Below, in pieces: positions 13,440 to 23,449 of a DNA stretch of 64,000 nt. A program made the position numbers and the translations under genes. This DNA is from Hyaloscypha bicolor E. Taxonomy: Eukaryota > Ascomycota > Leotiomycetes > Helotiales > Hyaloscyphaceae. Below the pieces are notes generated by a model that saw only the letters and a program-made list of their open reading frames with translations, made no database searches and was not told where the DNA came from. Where the stretch lies: the NCBI RefSeq assembly GCF_002865645.1, contig NW_020194521.1, positions 1 through 64,000 of the forward strand, read 5' to 3'. Each line of letters opens with the position of its first letter. The stretch's first letter is position 1.

Positions 13440-14770
13440 TTTTCTATTACTTTAAATACTTGAATAGTTATAAATAAGAAGGCTTATTTAGGAATTACTA
13501 TATAAGCTATTTTTATTAATAATAATTAATAAAAATATTTATTAATTTAATTTTTAAATATTTTATAAATAAGAATTTTAAATTAAAATTCTATTTGTTA
13601 GCTATAAAAGATTTAAAAGATATTTATAATAATAAATATATAAATTCGGTTTTATTAGAAGCTTTAAAAGCTTATAGTATTAAATATAATATTACTAGAT
13701 AAGTAATATAAATCTTGTTTTTTTTTAAAAAAAAAATACTAATATATTTTATTTAATATTACTCGAGATAATACTAGCTTAAATAATATCTTATTAAAAG
13801 CTTTTATAAAGTATTATAATAAGAAAAACATTAAATTTCAAGGAAATATTTCTTATATAGCTTATATATTAAATCTAGTAATTCGAAATATTTTAAAAGC
13901 TCTTATTAAAAATAATTATAATACTTCTTATTTTATGAATTTATATGAGTAAGAAAAAATAAATTTAAAGAAAAAGAAGAAGTAAAAGAAATAAAACAAG
14001 TAATAAGTAAGTTTCTTATATAATTTATAAGAGATTTATTAATTTGAAGAAAAAGTAGAAAAACTATTATAAGTCTTAAATATAACCAAGAAAATCAATG
14101 GCTATTAAAAGCTTAAATTAAAGCTTTTAATATAAAAATACTCGGTTTTCTTAATTTAGTAAATAATTAATTAATACTAATTATTTATAAATCGAAAAAT
14201 ATAGTAATTTTCGACTTATTATATTTTAAAAGACTTTATATATATATATATAAAGCTATTAAAATAATAATTAATAGCTTGAAATCTAAGGCTTTTAAAA
14301 ATAAAAGTCTTGTTTTAACTAATATTGAAATTACTTATTTAAATAATATTTTAAATATAATTTCAATATTTATTAAGGCTATAACTAAATTATAAGCCGA
14401 AAATTACTCTATTATATATTATATTATATTTGAAATATATAAAATATATAATAAATTTAAAAGTTTTAAAAGAGAATTTAAAATAAATCCTCTCCTCCTA
14501 TTTCTTATTATATTAATAAATATACTAATTTTAAATAAAATAAAACCTTGGAAAACGCTATTAATAAGAAAATAGCTAAGCTTTGAAAATATTATTCTAA
14601 ATCCGGTATTTTAAATAATAAAAATAAAGCTTTATATTTAGCTTTTATTTTTAATTCTCGAATTAAAAGAGTAAGACTAGCCGGAATTAAATTAGCTCCC
14701 GAAATAATATCTAATATATATAATAGGCTTGTAATAAACTATAATATATAAGTATATATTTTTATTTAAT
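13440..14770 (+). pseudogene. hAT-family transposase relic
   Basis: Plus-strand frames recover the order typical of fungal hAT transposases. A segment NKKAYLGITI*AIFINNN (about 13470-13530) matches the 'WTSPN...LGI...FID' block. Then comes ITRDNTSLNNILLKAF (about 13760), matching the conserved DNAssNN block. It is followed by FQGNISYIAYILNLVIRNIL (about 13840), matching the 'RCxAHILNLV' block. Near 14600 a stretch KYYSKSGI...ALYLAFIFNSRIK fits the region before the dimerisation domain. Stops are of the TAA/TAG RIP type and there are frame shifts. hAT elements move by cut and paste and leave 8-bp target duplications. I could not define the terminal repeats or the target duplication. Confidence 0.68.
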
Positions 14771-16002
14771 TTTTAAGTTTTTAAATTACTAATTTTTATA
14801 TAAATATAAACGAGACTATTTAATAGCCAATTTTTAAAACTCTAGTTCTAATATATTTATAGAAGATTTCAATAAAGATAAACTTGATATTTATATAAAT
14901 AATTAAGAGAATATAATAAAAGACAAATTAATAATATATTTAGAAAAAAAGAAAATAAATAAAAAGATATATAAACTTTATTTATTCTACTTTAAATTCT
15001 CTTAAGAAATACTAATTCCTTTATTATAATTTCTTTATATATAAGTATTAATTTAGCTATAAATTCGGCCCTTAAAATATTAGAAAGCTAATTAAGCTAG
15101 ATTTTCTATTTTATTTCTTATAATAAAGAAGTATTTAGAAATACTTGCTTTATTTATTACTAGTAAGTATTTCTTCTTTTAAGGGGCTCTTATTAATACT
15201 AAACTATATAATTAACTTAATAAAAGTATCTTTAAGAAAATTATATATTTTAAGAGCTAAGAGATATTTATAAATAAGAAAAAAGAAATAAAAAAGAAGA
15301 AAATAAGAATAAAAAAGATAAAGAAAAGATTTTTAAGGAAAATAACTAGTTTTTTATTTCAGATTTAGACTAGTTTTATATTCTTATATATATTTTATTA
15401 ATATAGCTATTAGTTATTTAATAATCTTTAAAAATATATAAGAAAATATATTTTTATATTATTATATAATAATTATAATTAATTCTAATTAATTAGCCTT
15501 AATTAGCCTTAATTATTTTTAAATATATTACTTATAATAAAGGAAATAATTATTAGTTAGTAAATCTATATATAAACTAATACCCAGACTTATAAATAAA
15601 GAATACTATATTAGTATTACTTAGCTCTTTATATTTATAGGCCTTTTTAATTATTATAATATATTCTTCTGTTTTCGAGAGTTCTCTCTCTTGTAATTTT
15701 ATATATAAGATATAATTATTTAAGAAAAGCAAATATATTTAAAAAGAAAATGCCTTATTTATTTTTAAGAAACTCAGGTTTAAATTAGCGTATAAAAGAT
15801 AAAAATATTGATTTCTTACTTATAGTAGCTAGACATATTATATATATATATATAAGGCGTACTTTTAAGTACTTGAGTAGTTCTCGTTCTAATGCTTCTA
15901 GAATAATTAATAAAATCGCAATTATATTAGACCACTTCCATTTATTTTGTCCTTTGCAATATACAACAAAATAAAGAAGCCGTTTTTTCAATCTCACGTA
16001 AT
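14771..16002. other. AT-rich stretch and transition to normal composition
   Basis: From 14771 to about 15930 the sequence is RIP-like with no recognisable product. It may include the C-terminal end of the hAT relic. Composition switches to near normal at about 15930. I see no gene here, and the open frame across 15785-16165 is low-complexity and crosses into a repeat. Confidence 0.5.
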
Positions 16003-16079
16003 AAGTGGTGTGCAGAAACCAAGTGGTGTACAGAAACCAAGTGGTGTGTAAAAACCAAGTAGTGTGTGAATAACAAGTA
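16003..16079 (+). repeat. 18-bp tandem array, left part
   Basis: Four units of the type AAGTGGTGTGCAGAAACC start at 16003, 16021, 16039 and 16057, and a fifth begins at 16075. The fifth unit is interrupted after AAGTA by the inverted-repeat element at 16080-16523 and resumes at 16524 with TAGTGTGCAAAAACC, followed by a further degenerate unit. Confidence 0.88.
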
Positions 16080-16523
16080 CGAAGATTGCGGCATAAAGTG
16101 ACGGGATTACAGGGCATTTGTACCGCAAGTCCACTTTCAGGCCACTTTCTACTACACTCACCCACTAAAGTCCCCTATATTTCCAGGCTACTCTCCTATA
16201 AGCACGCTATAAACTATAAACAAGGGGTACCACACCTTTAGAAGGCATATCCCCTGTACTTACAGGGGAATACTCGCTACAGGGTCCTATAATAGCTCTC
16301 TCACAGCGCCCGAGCGCTACGGTTGCTCCGCCAGCAACACCATAACCCTTGAAGATTTTCCACCACCTTGGAAATGTCTCACAGCCCTTGTTTTAGGGGT
16401 TCAGGCCTAGAGTTACAAGGCTTATAGCAGGCGCAGTACCTTAAGCCACACCCTGGAGTCCGCTAACACCCCTATGCGAACGTAAATGCCCTGTAATCCC
16501 GTCACTTTATGCCGCAATCTTCG
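16080..16523. mobile_element. 444-bp MITE-like element with 40-bp perfect inverted repeats
   Basis: The first and last 40 bp (16080-16119 and 16484-16523) are exact reverse complements, beginning CGAAGATTGCGGCATAAAGT. TA flanks both ends (16078-16079 and 16524-16525), the target duplication expected of Tc1/mariner-Fot1 type elements. Removing the element and one TA restores an 18-bp unit of the surrounding tandem array, which confirms the insertion. The interior has no credible gene, so it is non-autonomous and would need a transposase in trans. It shows little RIP. Confidence 0.9.
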
Positions 16524-16620
16524 TAGTGTGCAAAAACCAATTGGTGTAGACACCCAAATGTGCGTTATCGCCTCACTTTTTGGATGGTCCCTATTATTAT
16601 CTCCCCCTTTGAATAATTTC

Positions 16621-16760
16621 GAGTGGGTCCTGGATAACACCACTCCCGCACTAGCCAACTCAAGGGTCTCTAGCCAATTGTGATTCTGGAAAGCACTTGA
16701 TATTCCCTAATTCGGGGATCTTGACGAGGTTTTAGGGTGGCGTTACTAAAGGACCCACTC
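16621..16760. repeat. 140-bp inverted-repeat element, possible MITE remnant
   Basis: GAGTGGGTCCT at 16621 and its complement ending at 16760 extend as an imperfect inverted repeat of about 23 bp, the inner part reading ATAACACCAC against AGTAACGCCAC. The space between holds no reading frame of interest. I could not define a target duplication, so it may be a short transposon derivative or a remnant. Confidence 0.6.
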
Positions 16761-16795
16761 CAGGAGGTATGGAGGAGCTCGAAAGCTTCGTAGGG

Positions 16796-17215
16796 TTAGT
16801 CGATCGTTCGCCGCCGCCAGTCCGTGGCAGCGTGATGGTCAACGTAGGAGATGCTTAGAAACCGAACTTTGCGCGACAGAGCGATGTCCTGACCTGGGCC
16901 CTCCTGGAAGAAGGCAGCCAAGGTCCGGAGGTCGTTAAAGTAGAGGGCTTCGCCAAGATTGAGGTGGATTGGAGCGGCTGTTCTGTGTTTCGCGGTTGTT
17001 GGGTAAGGGTGACTGAGGTAGGTCGTTCGCAAAGCGTGAGAAGCAGATGCTACTGGGTGGTGAGCCCTGCGCATGCCTACCCCGCCACCTATCGGCAGTA
17101 GCTGAGCGTCTGCAATCACACATTCTATAATCTGAGAAGTGATCTCAGCGGGAATAGCAGTCGTAATGCTGTGGAAGGTAGAGAAGCTTGTGGTAGTAGG
17201 GGAGAGGGTAGGCAT
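16796..17215 (-). CDS. F-box-like hypothetical protein, probably truncated
   Basis: The minus-strand frame of 139 residues starts at an ATG at 17215. Residues 21-34 (IPAEITSQIIECVI) resemble the start of an F-box-like helix. The rest (HALRTTYLSHPY, LGEALYFNDLRTLAAFFQEG, KVRFLSISYVD) has the layout of a large family of fungal hypothetical proteins with a degenerate F-box and no known reaction. Those proteins are usually much longer, and this one stops after SYVDHHAATDWRRRTID, close to the inverted-repeat element at 16621-16760, so the 3' part is probably lost. An upstream ATG at 17348 followed by a GTAAGT donor at 17291 hints at an extra 5' exon, but no nearby acceptor keeps the frame. Codon use is normal, without RIP damage. 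The F-box assignment rests on visual similarity only. Confidence 0.45.
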   Translation of the reverse strand: MPTLSPTTTSFSTFHSITTAIPAEITSQIIECVIADAQLLPIGGGVGMRRAHHPVASASHALRTTYLSHPYPTTAKHRTAAPIHLNLGEALYFNDLRTLAAFFQEGPGQDIALSRKVRFLSISYVDHHAATDWRRRTID

Positions 17216-17897
17216 GATAAGATTGGGTGTTGATCTTAAGCAGGCGGAGATGAGGAGGTGATATGGAGGTGGGAAAAGAAATATAACTTACAGTGCTTTT
17301 GCGGATTGTGAATCGTGACGGCTCATTTTGTATGTCAATATTCACCAAGGGATTGAAAGTCCTTGTCTTAGGGGCCTATGCGGTCATGCCAGACTTAAAA
17401 GTACGCGTTGTAAGCGTATAAATAAGCACAAGCGATTTCGTACGGAGGACCTGGTTTCGTGCGGACGACATGGTTTCGTGCGGAGGATACGTTTCTGAAG
17501 AAGGGAGGGATTCCCACTATTGGATTCAGAAAACAGATTCCGAATAACCTTACCCAGCAGCATTCGCTAAGCAGTTCGGCCGCATGTGGGTAGGCAACCG
17601 TCCAACCCAGTGTGCGAATGCGATAGCAGCAATCGCTTGGATGCCGGCGAAACTTCATGACCACCACTGAGCACAATAATCCTTTGCCGCTTTTACGGCC
17701 AGGCAGCATTAAAGTTTTTGCTTCGCGCAATTAACTGGTTGGAGTTCTTTCCCAAATTTGGAACCTTTGGTCACATAATTTCATTGCAATTGGGTTAGTT
17801 AAATATATGAAGACATGAGAACCGTTACGCGAGTTCATAACGTAGCGGCAGCGCAACTTTCTGCTCTGTGGTAACACAAGCGCAACTTTCCGCGGTA
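17216..17897. other. near-normal composition DNA, no gene seen
   Basis: Open frames here are short and unconvincing. The stretch holds a short tandem repeat (17436-17492) and two copies of a GCGCAACTTTCYGC motif near 17850 and 17880, which recur right of the DNA transposon. Confidence 0.5.
17436..17492 (+). repeat. 19-bp tandem repeat, three units
   Basis: Units start at 17436, 17455 and 17474 with the core TTCGTGCGGAGGAC. The units differ at several positions. Confidence 0.75.
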
Positions 17898-17941
17898 ACC
17901 GAGATCCAAGGTCAACGCACGCACCCAGCCAACGCACGCTT
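17898..17941 (+). repeat. left terminal inverted repeat of the Fot1-like transposon
   Basis: It begins ACCGAGATCCAAGG directly after a TA and contains CAACGCACGC twice, seven bases apart. It matches the right end with one difference over 44 bp. Confidence 0.88.
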
Positions 17942-18105
17942 AATTTTCCAGCCCACTACGGAATCAATTAATTAATTATTAAATAACCACACAATTAATC
18001 GGCCTAAAATTAAAAATATAAAGCAATTGAACTAGGCGCATTAAGTTGGCTAATCAGGATTTTTCATTTTCTAAGGCGTTGTGGTAGAATAATCTCCCTT
18101 CCCGA

Positions 18106-19166
18106 TCAGGAGGTCTGCACCACCCCTATAGCTTCAGAATCGTCCTCCTCCATTATTACCGCTTCCTGAGCCCCTAAATTCGACAAAATCGAAGACCCTA
18201 CCCTCAATATTACTCGGGACGGTTTGGCCTTCTTAGCAGCATTTCTAGCTGCAGTAGCCACCTTTCTAGCTACTGCCCGTTCCAAAACCTCCAATTTATG
18301 CTTCTCCTTCATTTAATCAGCAATCTCTTTTTCCTCCGCCTTCCTTAGCTTCTCCAACTCTTTATCCTGCTTTTTCAAGGCATCCTCTGTGGCCTTAGTA
18401 ATCTTTGCATCCTCCTTTGCCTTTTGCTTGTCCAATTTATCTTGTTCAGCCTTTGCAATTTTCCCATTCTCACGTGCAATTGCAGCTAGTACTTCAGCTG
18501 TCCTAAAGAACTGGGCCTTTCCTGCAGGCTCTCCTGTCAAATTGAGCTTTTTCCCGTAATGTCTCTTCTTCTTTTCAATCTGTAAAGCTTCCTTCAAACC
18601 CTCTATACGGTACTCTGTAATAGAAGCCTTTGCTACGTTCGTTTCGTTCGCTTTAGTGAGCTTGCGAAATGCATCCTTTATTGGATTTTTAGCATACGTC
18701 TTTATAAACTACCGTATGCATTTCGTAGTATAAGGAGTTGAAATTGCATCGAGAGGCACTTCTGGAGGGGTTTCTGGCCTTAGTGGGACGATTAAATCGA
18801 GAATAACTTGTGGTTTATAGGGCCATATTCCAGTTTTGCTCTATACTAATAAAATATTCGATTCTAATATACTTCTATCCTATACAGGTTTAAAAGCGTC
18901 CCAAAACATCCTTTTCGTTATAGTAATAATATCCCCGCTCTTTTCCATAATCTTATTAATTTTAGTAATATAGCATATAGCTAATAGAAGGAAATAACTA
19001 ATATTAAGAGGATAAAGACGATATGTGGAATATGGAGGTAAAATCAGAAGTAAAATCTTAAGCCGATTATATGCCCTAATAAACTCCATATTAATATAGC
19101 TAGAATGCCTATCTATAATTAAAAGCCTCCTTCTATACCCTGCTTTCGCACGGGTGGCAGGATTAA
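18106..19166 (-). pseudogene. Fot1/pogo-like transposase, C-terminal half
   Basis: This half carries the rest of the DDE_1 catalytic core and the C-terminal tail. Reading from 19166: RAKAGYRRRLLIIDRHSSYI holds the second catalytic Asp (family DGHSSH, here DRHSSY). Then come LLLILPPYSTYRLYPLNISYF (family PPHSTHRLQPLDV, third Asp now Asn), ITKRMFWDAF and KTGIWPY. The tail (18106-18597) has KKKRHYGKKLNL...GEPAGKAQFF and a Lys/Glu-rich coiled coil. A stop after FWDAFKPV and another before EKHKLEV break it. The DDE transposase cuts and joins transposon ends at TA. Loss of the third Asp and the stops make it inactive. The N-terminal half is at 39562-40421. Confidence 0.88.
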
Positions 19167-19493
19167 TGTAATGGGCATACGTGATGGCGCATGGACAGGT
19201 GTCAGATATCGTAGATCTAGTTTCCTATTTTAGGTAAAGCTTGCGATCGGAATCGTACGGGCGATCGGAATTGTACGGATCGCATGGGATCGTATTTCCT
19301 AGTTAAGTAAAGTGCTTTGCAGGCTTGGCTAAGTACTAGGGAACATATAGGGAGACGCTCCTAGCTTTAGAAAGGGGCATTAATTAGTCTTTTATTGGAA
19401 TCGATTCTTGGAATTAGTTACACTTGCAAGCGTTACTCTATAGCTCACTTACCTTGACTACTTGTATATTACCCTGCTATTACGTATCTTATA
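19167..19493 (+). repeat. 5' LTR of element B
   Basis: It starts TGTAATGGG and ends CTTATA (from CTTACA), giving TGTAA...TTACA inverted ends. It has two copies of an 18-bp GCGATCGGAAT-type unit. It aligns without gaps with 39230-39556, the differences being transitions where I compared them. It is noticeably less RIP-mutated than the interior. Confidence 0.93.
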
Positions 19494-19641
19494 TTCTAAT
19501 TAATCCAACCTTCGGGGAGCAGTTCGTTACGAGGTAGTCAAGCTATTAATAGACAAAATATTAATAGCTAGAGTATTAACTAGGAAAAGCGCCTCTGCTA
19601 CCGCTGGGGTAATCTAACCGGATACCCAGGGGAGTGCCTAG
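19494..19641 (+). other. 5' leader of element B, up to the element A insertion
   Basis: About 148 bp with near-normal composition follow the 5' LTR. The primer binding site should lie at its start, but I could not match it to a tRNA 3' end. It ends in CTAG (19638-19641), duplicated at 33004-33007 on the far side of element A, where the B leader continues. Confidence 0.8.
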
Positions 19642-19944
19642 TGTGGGAGGGAAACTGCAATAAGACAAAAACCCATATAAAGTATACCAGAGCGCAAAAT
19701 GTGACTTGATAGCAAAATAACAAATCAAAAGCGTAAACAGTAAAGCATAAACAGTATATAATATATAATAGCTTAATTAATTAAATACTTATAAAGGATT
19801 ATTCTCTAAGTCTATAGAAAAACCAGCTTTCTTATATGATTTCCGCAAGTTATATATAAAAGGCCGTGGCCTTTACCATATAACCTAAACCTCAAAACCA
19901 TTAAAATAATATAATTTTCGATAAGTACGGCCTGCCGTACTATA
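19642..19944 (-). repeat. 3' LTR of element A
   Basis: It starts TGTGGGAGGG in plus orientation and ends GTACTATA (from GTACCACA). It includes the palindrome GTACGGCCTGCCGTAC. It is less RIP-mutated than the 5' LTR. Confidence 0.93.
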
Positions 19945-19963
19945 TCCGACCCCCTATTTATTC
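19945..19963 (-). promoter_or_regulatory. polypurine tract of element A
   Basis: On the minus strand AATAAATAGGGGGTCGGA lies directly before the 3' LTR, the place where plus-strand DNA synthesis is primed in LTR retroelements. Confidence 0.7.
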
Positions 19964-22900
19964 GTATTTATCTCCTAAATACCAAAAATAACAGAAAAAT
20001 CCTACTCAGAGTCCGAAATAATGAAATATTCAGGATCCTCCTCTATTAGTTAATCTAATTTCTCTTCTATATACCTAAAATAAGACTTATTATCCTTAAA
20101 TAGTCTTATTTCATATTCCCGAACTTGCTTAAAGGCAATCCGAATCCGCTTAGCTATATTCTTATACCAAATCCAATATAGTTCTCTATATTAATTAGTA
20201 TCCGCCTTTAACTATTACTTAATTTCTGCCTTTATTATAGGGTATTAAGGAGGCTTATTATAGCAAATTATATTATAAATTATACTAATATATTCTAAAT
20301 AGATAGTTCCTTCGAATTTCGTATTATCTATAGTATCCTTAAATTAACCTTTAATAGGAAGAGAAAGCTCTAGATAAGAGGCTTTAATAACCTTATAGGA
20401 GACTTCATTTTCATATATTTTATTCTTAATAATAACTAGACTTATAGGAACTATAGCAAAAGGCCTATTAAGTAGTAAATTATTATTAAGCTATTCTTTA
20501 ACTTATATATTATCCGAGAATTAATACTTTCCTATAATTCCAGACTTATAGATTATCTAACTAAAGGTATTTATTTATCTAGTTAAATAAACTATACTTA
20601 GAGTTTTTTCTCCTATTATTTTTAGTAGATACTTGCCTATTTCCTTAGCTATTTCCGGCTTAAATTTATTAGAAATAGAAAAGTAATTAATATCTTTAAA
20701 GAACTTCTTACTAAAGGTAGTAGCCTTTTTATAATCTATAAGGAAAATATAGCTAATATTTCAATATTCTTTATTAAGGTAGAATTTATTACTTAAAGCT
20801 TTAGTAATAGCCAGATCTTTAGTATTACCTTTATACTAATTATAATTAATATTTCCAGAAGTAAAGTATTAGGCTAGCTAAGGGTAAGTAACTAGGTAAA
20901 TAGGATACTTACTTAATATCTCATAAAATCCGAGCCATATTAATAGATCTACTATTAAAAGTTAAGAGGCTAAGGTAAAATAACTATTACTAAGATCTCT
21001 ATATATTAATATATTATCTTTTCAGAGATAGAACTATAGTATCTCTATTTCTTCTATTAAGAGCTCTCGAATACTAAGCTTCTTAATCTACTTTAGGTAA
21101 TCTTTCTTATAAATATAGCTATTAGTACCTAGACTAGTAATACTAGACTCAGGAATAGGGACTATAATATCGAATTAGAGCTATAGATTAGAGCGGAATT
21201 AATCGGAAATATGGTACTTATATTTATATTTCTTAATTTCCTGGTTTTTAAAAAAGAAATCTCGTATTTCCTTATCTATTTAAGTAATAGAAATATGCTT
21301 TTTACCTTTAGTAACTTTATAGATTTTAGTAATTACCTTTAGAGTATTCTTAATCTCTTATATATTAATAAAAAGAGTATTAGTAAATTATTAAGTATAT
21401 ATTATATAGGGAGCTTTAAGAAATCTATTATTAACCCTATAGTATTCTTACTTAAAGATAGGTCCTATAATACTACTATATACCTCCTTAAAAATATACT
21501 TATCCTACTAAATAAGTATTAATTTCTATTTAGCTAATATCTTATAAATATACTAAATATTTTTATTAAGTTCTCCGGACTTAATATTCCTGGTTTTCCG
21601 CTTCTTGGTTCTAGATATAATTAAGAGAGTCTTTTTAGATAATATCTTTTTCTTTAATATAGAGGGCTTCTTTTTACTTTTTATTATTTTACTAACTTTA
21701 TACTTAGTCTAGTACTTAGATTTCTGCTATTTATTAGGAGTTTTAGGTTTAGTTTACTTTCTATTCTTGCCAGGTTCTTCTTATCTAGTTATACTAGTTC
21801 TACTAGTCTTACTAGTTCTACTAGTCTTACTAGTTCTACTAGTCTTACTAGTTCTACTAGTCTTACTAGTTCTACTAGTCTTACTAGTTCTTCTACTAGT
21901 TAGTTCTACTAGTCTTACTAGTTCTACTAGTCTTACTAGTTCTACTAGTCTTACTAGTTCTACTAGTTCTACTAGTCTTACTAGTTCTACTAGTCTTACT
22001 AGTTCTACTAGTCTTACTAGTTCTACTAGTCTTACTAGTTCTACTAGTCTTACTAGTAGTTTTCTTACTAGGCTCTATTAAATTAGCTCCATTTTTCTCA
22101 GCTAGATCCGGTTAAATTAAAGCTAAAATCATAATAGGGGCCTATTCTTTAGGCTTATCTCGGAAAGCAGGAAAAGGCTCGTTATTATAAACTCCCTTAA
22201 TTAGGATTCCGGAAGTATTAAAGATATACTATCTAGCTTTGAGGTTATTAGCTAATAGTAGCTTAAACTCTAATTCTCTATATTCCGAAATAGCTTTAGT
22301 ATACTTGAATATCTTAGTAATATCTAATTTAGTAAATATACTAGTATTCTAATACTTCTTATCCTTAATATACTCTAAAGTAGCTTTATTAATTAACTAA
22401 ATAGCTTTATATATTAAAGCTTTTATCTTAAAAAGAGAATATAACTTCTTATAAATATTCTTACTAAGATTATTATAGATATTATTAATATATTAGCCAA
22501 AAGCTTTACTATATAATACGATTCTATTCTGACCCTTAATATTAAGACCGTTTATTATAGTCTTAATTTTATTAAGCTTCTCTTATTTGCTTTTGGAAAT
22601 GCCTTTAATAATATTCTCGAATTCCCTATTATTAGCTTAGTAGTTCTTTAGCTTCTCCTTAGTTAATTCTAGTCTAGTTCCGTTTCTAATAAAGGTTTTC
22701 TATTTTAAGAGCTTATTATATATATTATTTAGCTTATCTAGAATATTCGTATTAAATTCGGTAATTATAGCTATCTTTTCTAGTATTAGCAGGCCTTCTA
22801 TAACTGCCCAAGCTCCTTTAATACTCTGAACTTTAATACTATTAATCTATAGGCTTTTAATAATACTATAGCTTATAAGAACTAGCTATTATATTTTACT

Positions 22901-23020
22901 AACTTGAGGAATCTATTCTTTAGCTATTTATTATTCTTAATAGGTTATAAAGGTATTATTAGTATAATAGTTATAGGTTATAAAATTAAAGGTTCTTGAG
23001 ATTATAAGGATTTCTTTTAA
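19960..23020 (-). pseudogene. accessory coding relic at the 3' end of element A, about 1,000 codons, family unknown
   Basis: I do not recognise this protein. The minus-strand frame is followed from about 23020 to 19960 with stops almost only at TAA/TAG (former Gln, Arg or Trp). Order: an N-terminal helical region (KGAWAVIEGLLILEKIA, near 22800), a charged helical part (KEKLKNY*ANNREFENI), and a (Thr-Ser-Lys-Thr-Ser-Arg)n low-complexity region (22057-21784). Then come a Lys-rich linker, a folded-looking part (FDIIVPIPESSITSLGT, near 21150), LLIVDLLIWLGFYEI, KGNTKDLAITKALSNKF, and a helical C-terminus with an acidic tail (IEEDPEYFIISDSE). No RT, integrase, envelope-type transmembrane or helicase motif is apparent. 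It lies where env would be in a retrovirus, just before the polypurine tract. A separate nested element cannot be excluded. Confidence 0.6.
21784..22057 (-). repeat. 18-bp minisatellite coding (TSKTSR)n
   Basis: About 15 units of ACTAGTAAGACTAGTAGA (minus strand) encode alternating TSK and TSR triplets, a basic Ser/Thr-rich and probably disordered segment. The flanking codons on both sides are in phase with the accessory relic. Near 21890-21910 there is an irregular unit with a one-base shift, and near 21960 a 9-bp irregularity. The array has kept its C/G positions (ACTAGT) while its surroundings are RIP-degraded. Confidence 0.9.
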
Positions 23021-23416
23021 GTATATTCTAAAATAAAGAATAAATTGGAATAGTCTTAGATTATATAAATATATTATATATATTTGAGTTTTTCTTTCTT
23101 CCTAGTAAGAAAATAAAGCTGAAATAGTAATATATATAATAGGGAAAGTAGATATAATAATTAGATATATTTAAAGTAATATAGTTACGAATTAGGAATA
23201 ATTATAGAAAATAAAATATAGAATTAGGCTTCTATTATAGAAAAGAATATAAATATATATACCTAAGGAAATATAATTAAGGAAATAATTAAGACAGGTT
23301 AAACTAAATAGTAATAATAGGGAAATAAGAAGGTAATATAATAGAAATATAGATATAGTAATAATATCTAAAATATTAGAATATAGAAGAAAATAATGAA
23401 AATTTTATAATATAGG

Positions 23417-23443
23417 TATATCCCGACCTCCCTATTTATTTGG
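23417..23443 (-). promoter_or_regulatory. second polypurine-like block of element A
   Basis: On the minus strand AAATAAATAGGGAGGTCGGG followed by ATATA is nearly the same as the tract next to the 3' LTR (TATATC, CGACC and CCCTATTTATT shared in plus orientation). It lies upstream of the accessory relic, so the relic is bracketed by two such blocks. Confidence 0.55.
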
Positions 23444-23449
23444 AAATGT

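Noticed and set aside
15785..16165. Minus-strand open frame of 126 residues
   Set aside because: It is built from the 18-bp tandem array (repeated HTTWFL) and AT-rich sequence, and runs into the MITE arm.
16422..16683. Two overlapping open frames, one on each strand
   Set aside because: They cross the end of the MITE and the 18-bp array and include the inverted-repeat arm, so they are not genes.
17145..17348. Minus-strand frame with a GTAAGT after codon 19, as a 5' exon of the F-box-like gene
   Set aside because: No acceptor between 17290 and 17150 keeps the F-box-like frame, so I did not extend the gene model.
21767..22081. Plus-strand open frame of 104 residues rich in Leu-Val
   Set aside because: It is the complementary reading of the (TSKTSR)n minisatellite. 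The flanking coding signal is on the minus strand.
19960..23020. Accessory relic of A as a Starship captain, Crypton or other tyrosine recombinase
   Set aside because: I could not find the R...HxxR...Y pattern or a recognisable DNA-binding domain in the readable frames.
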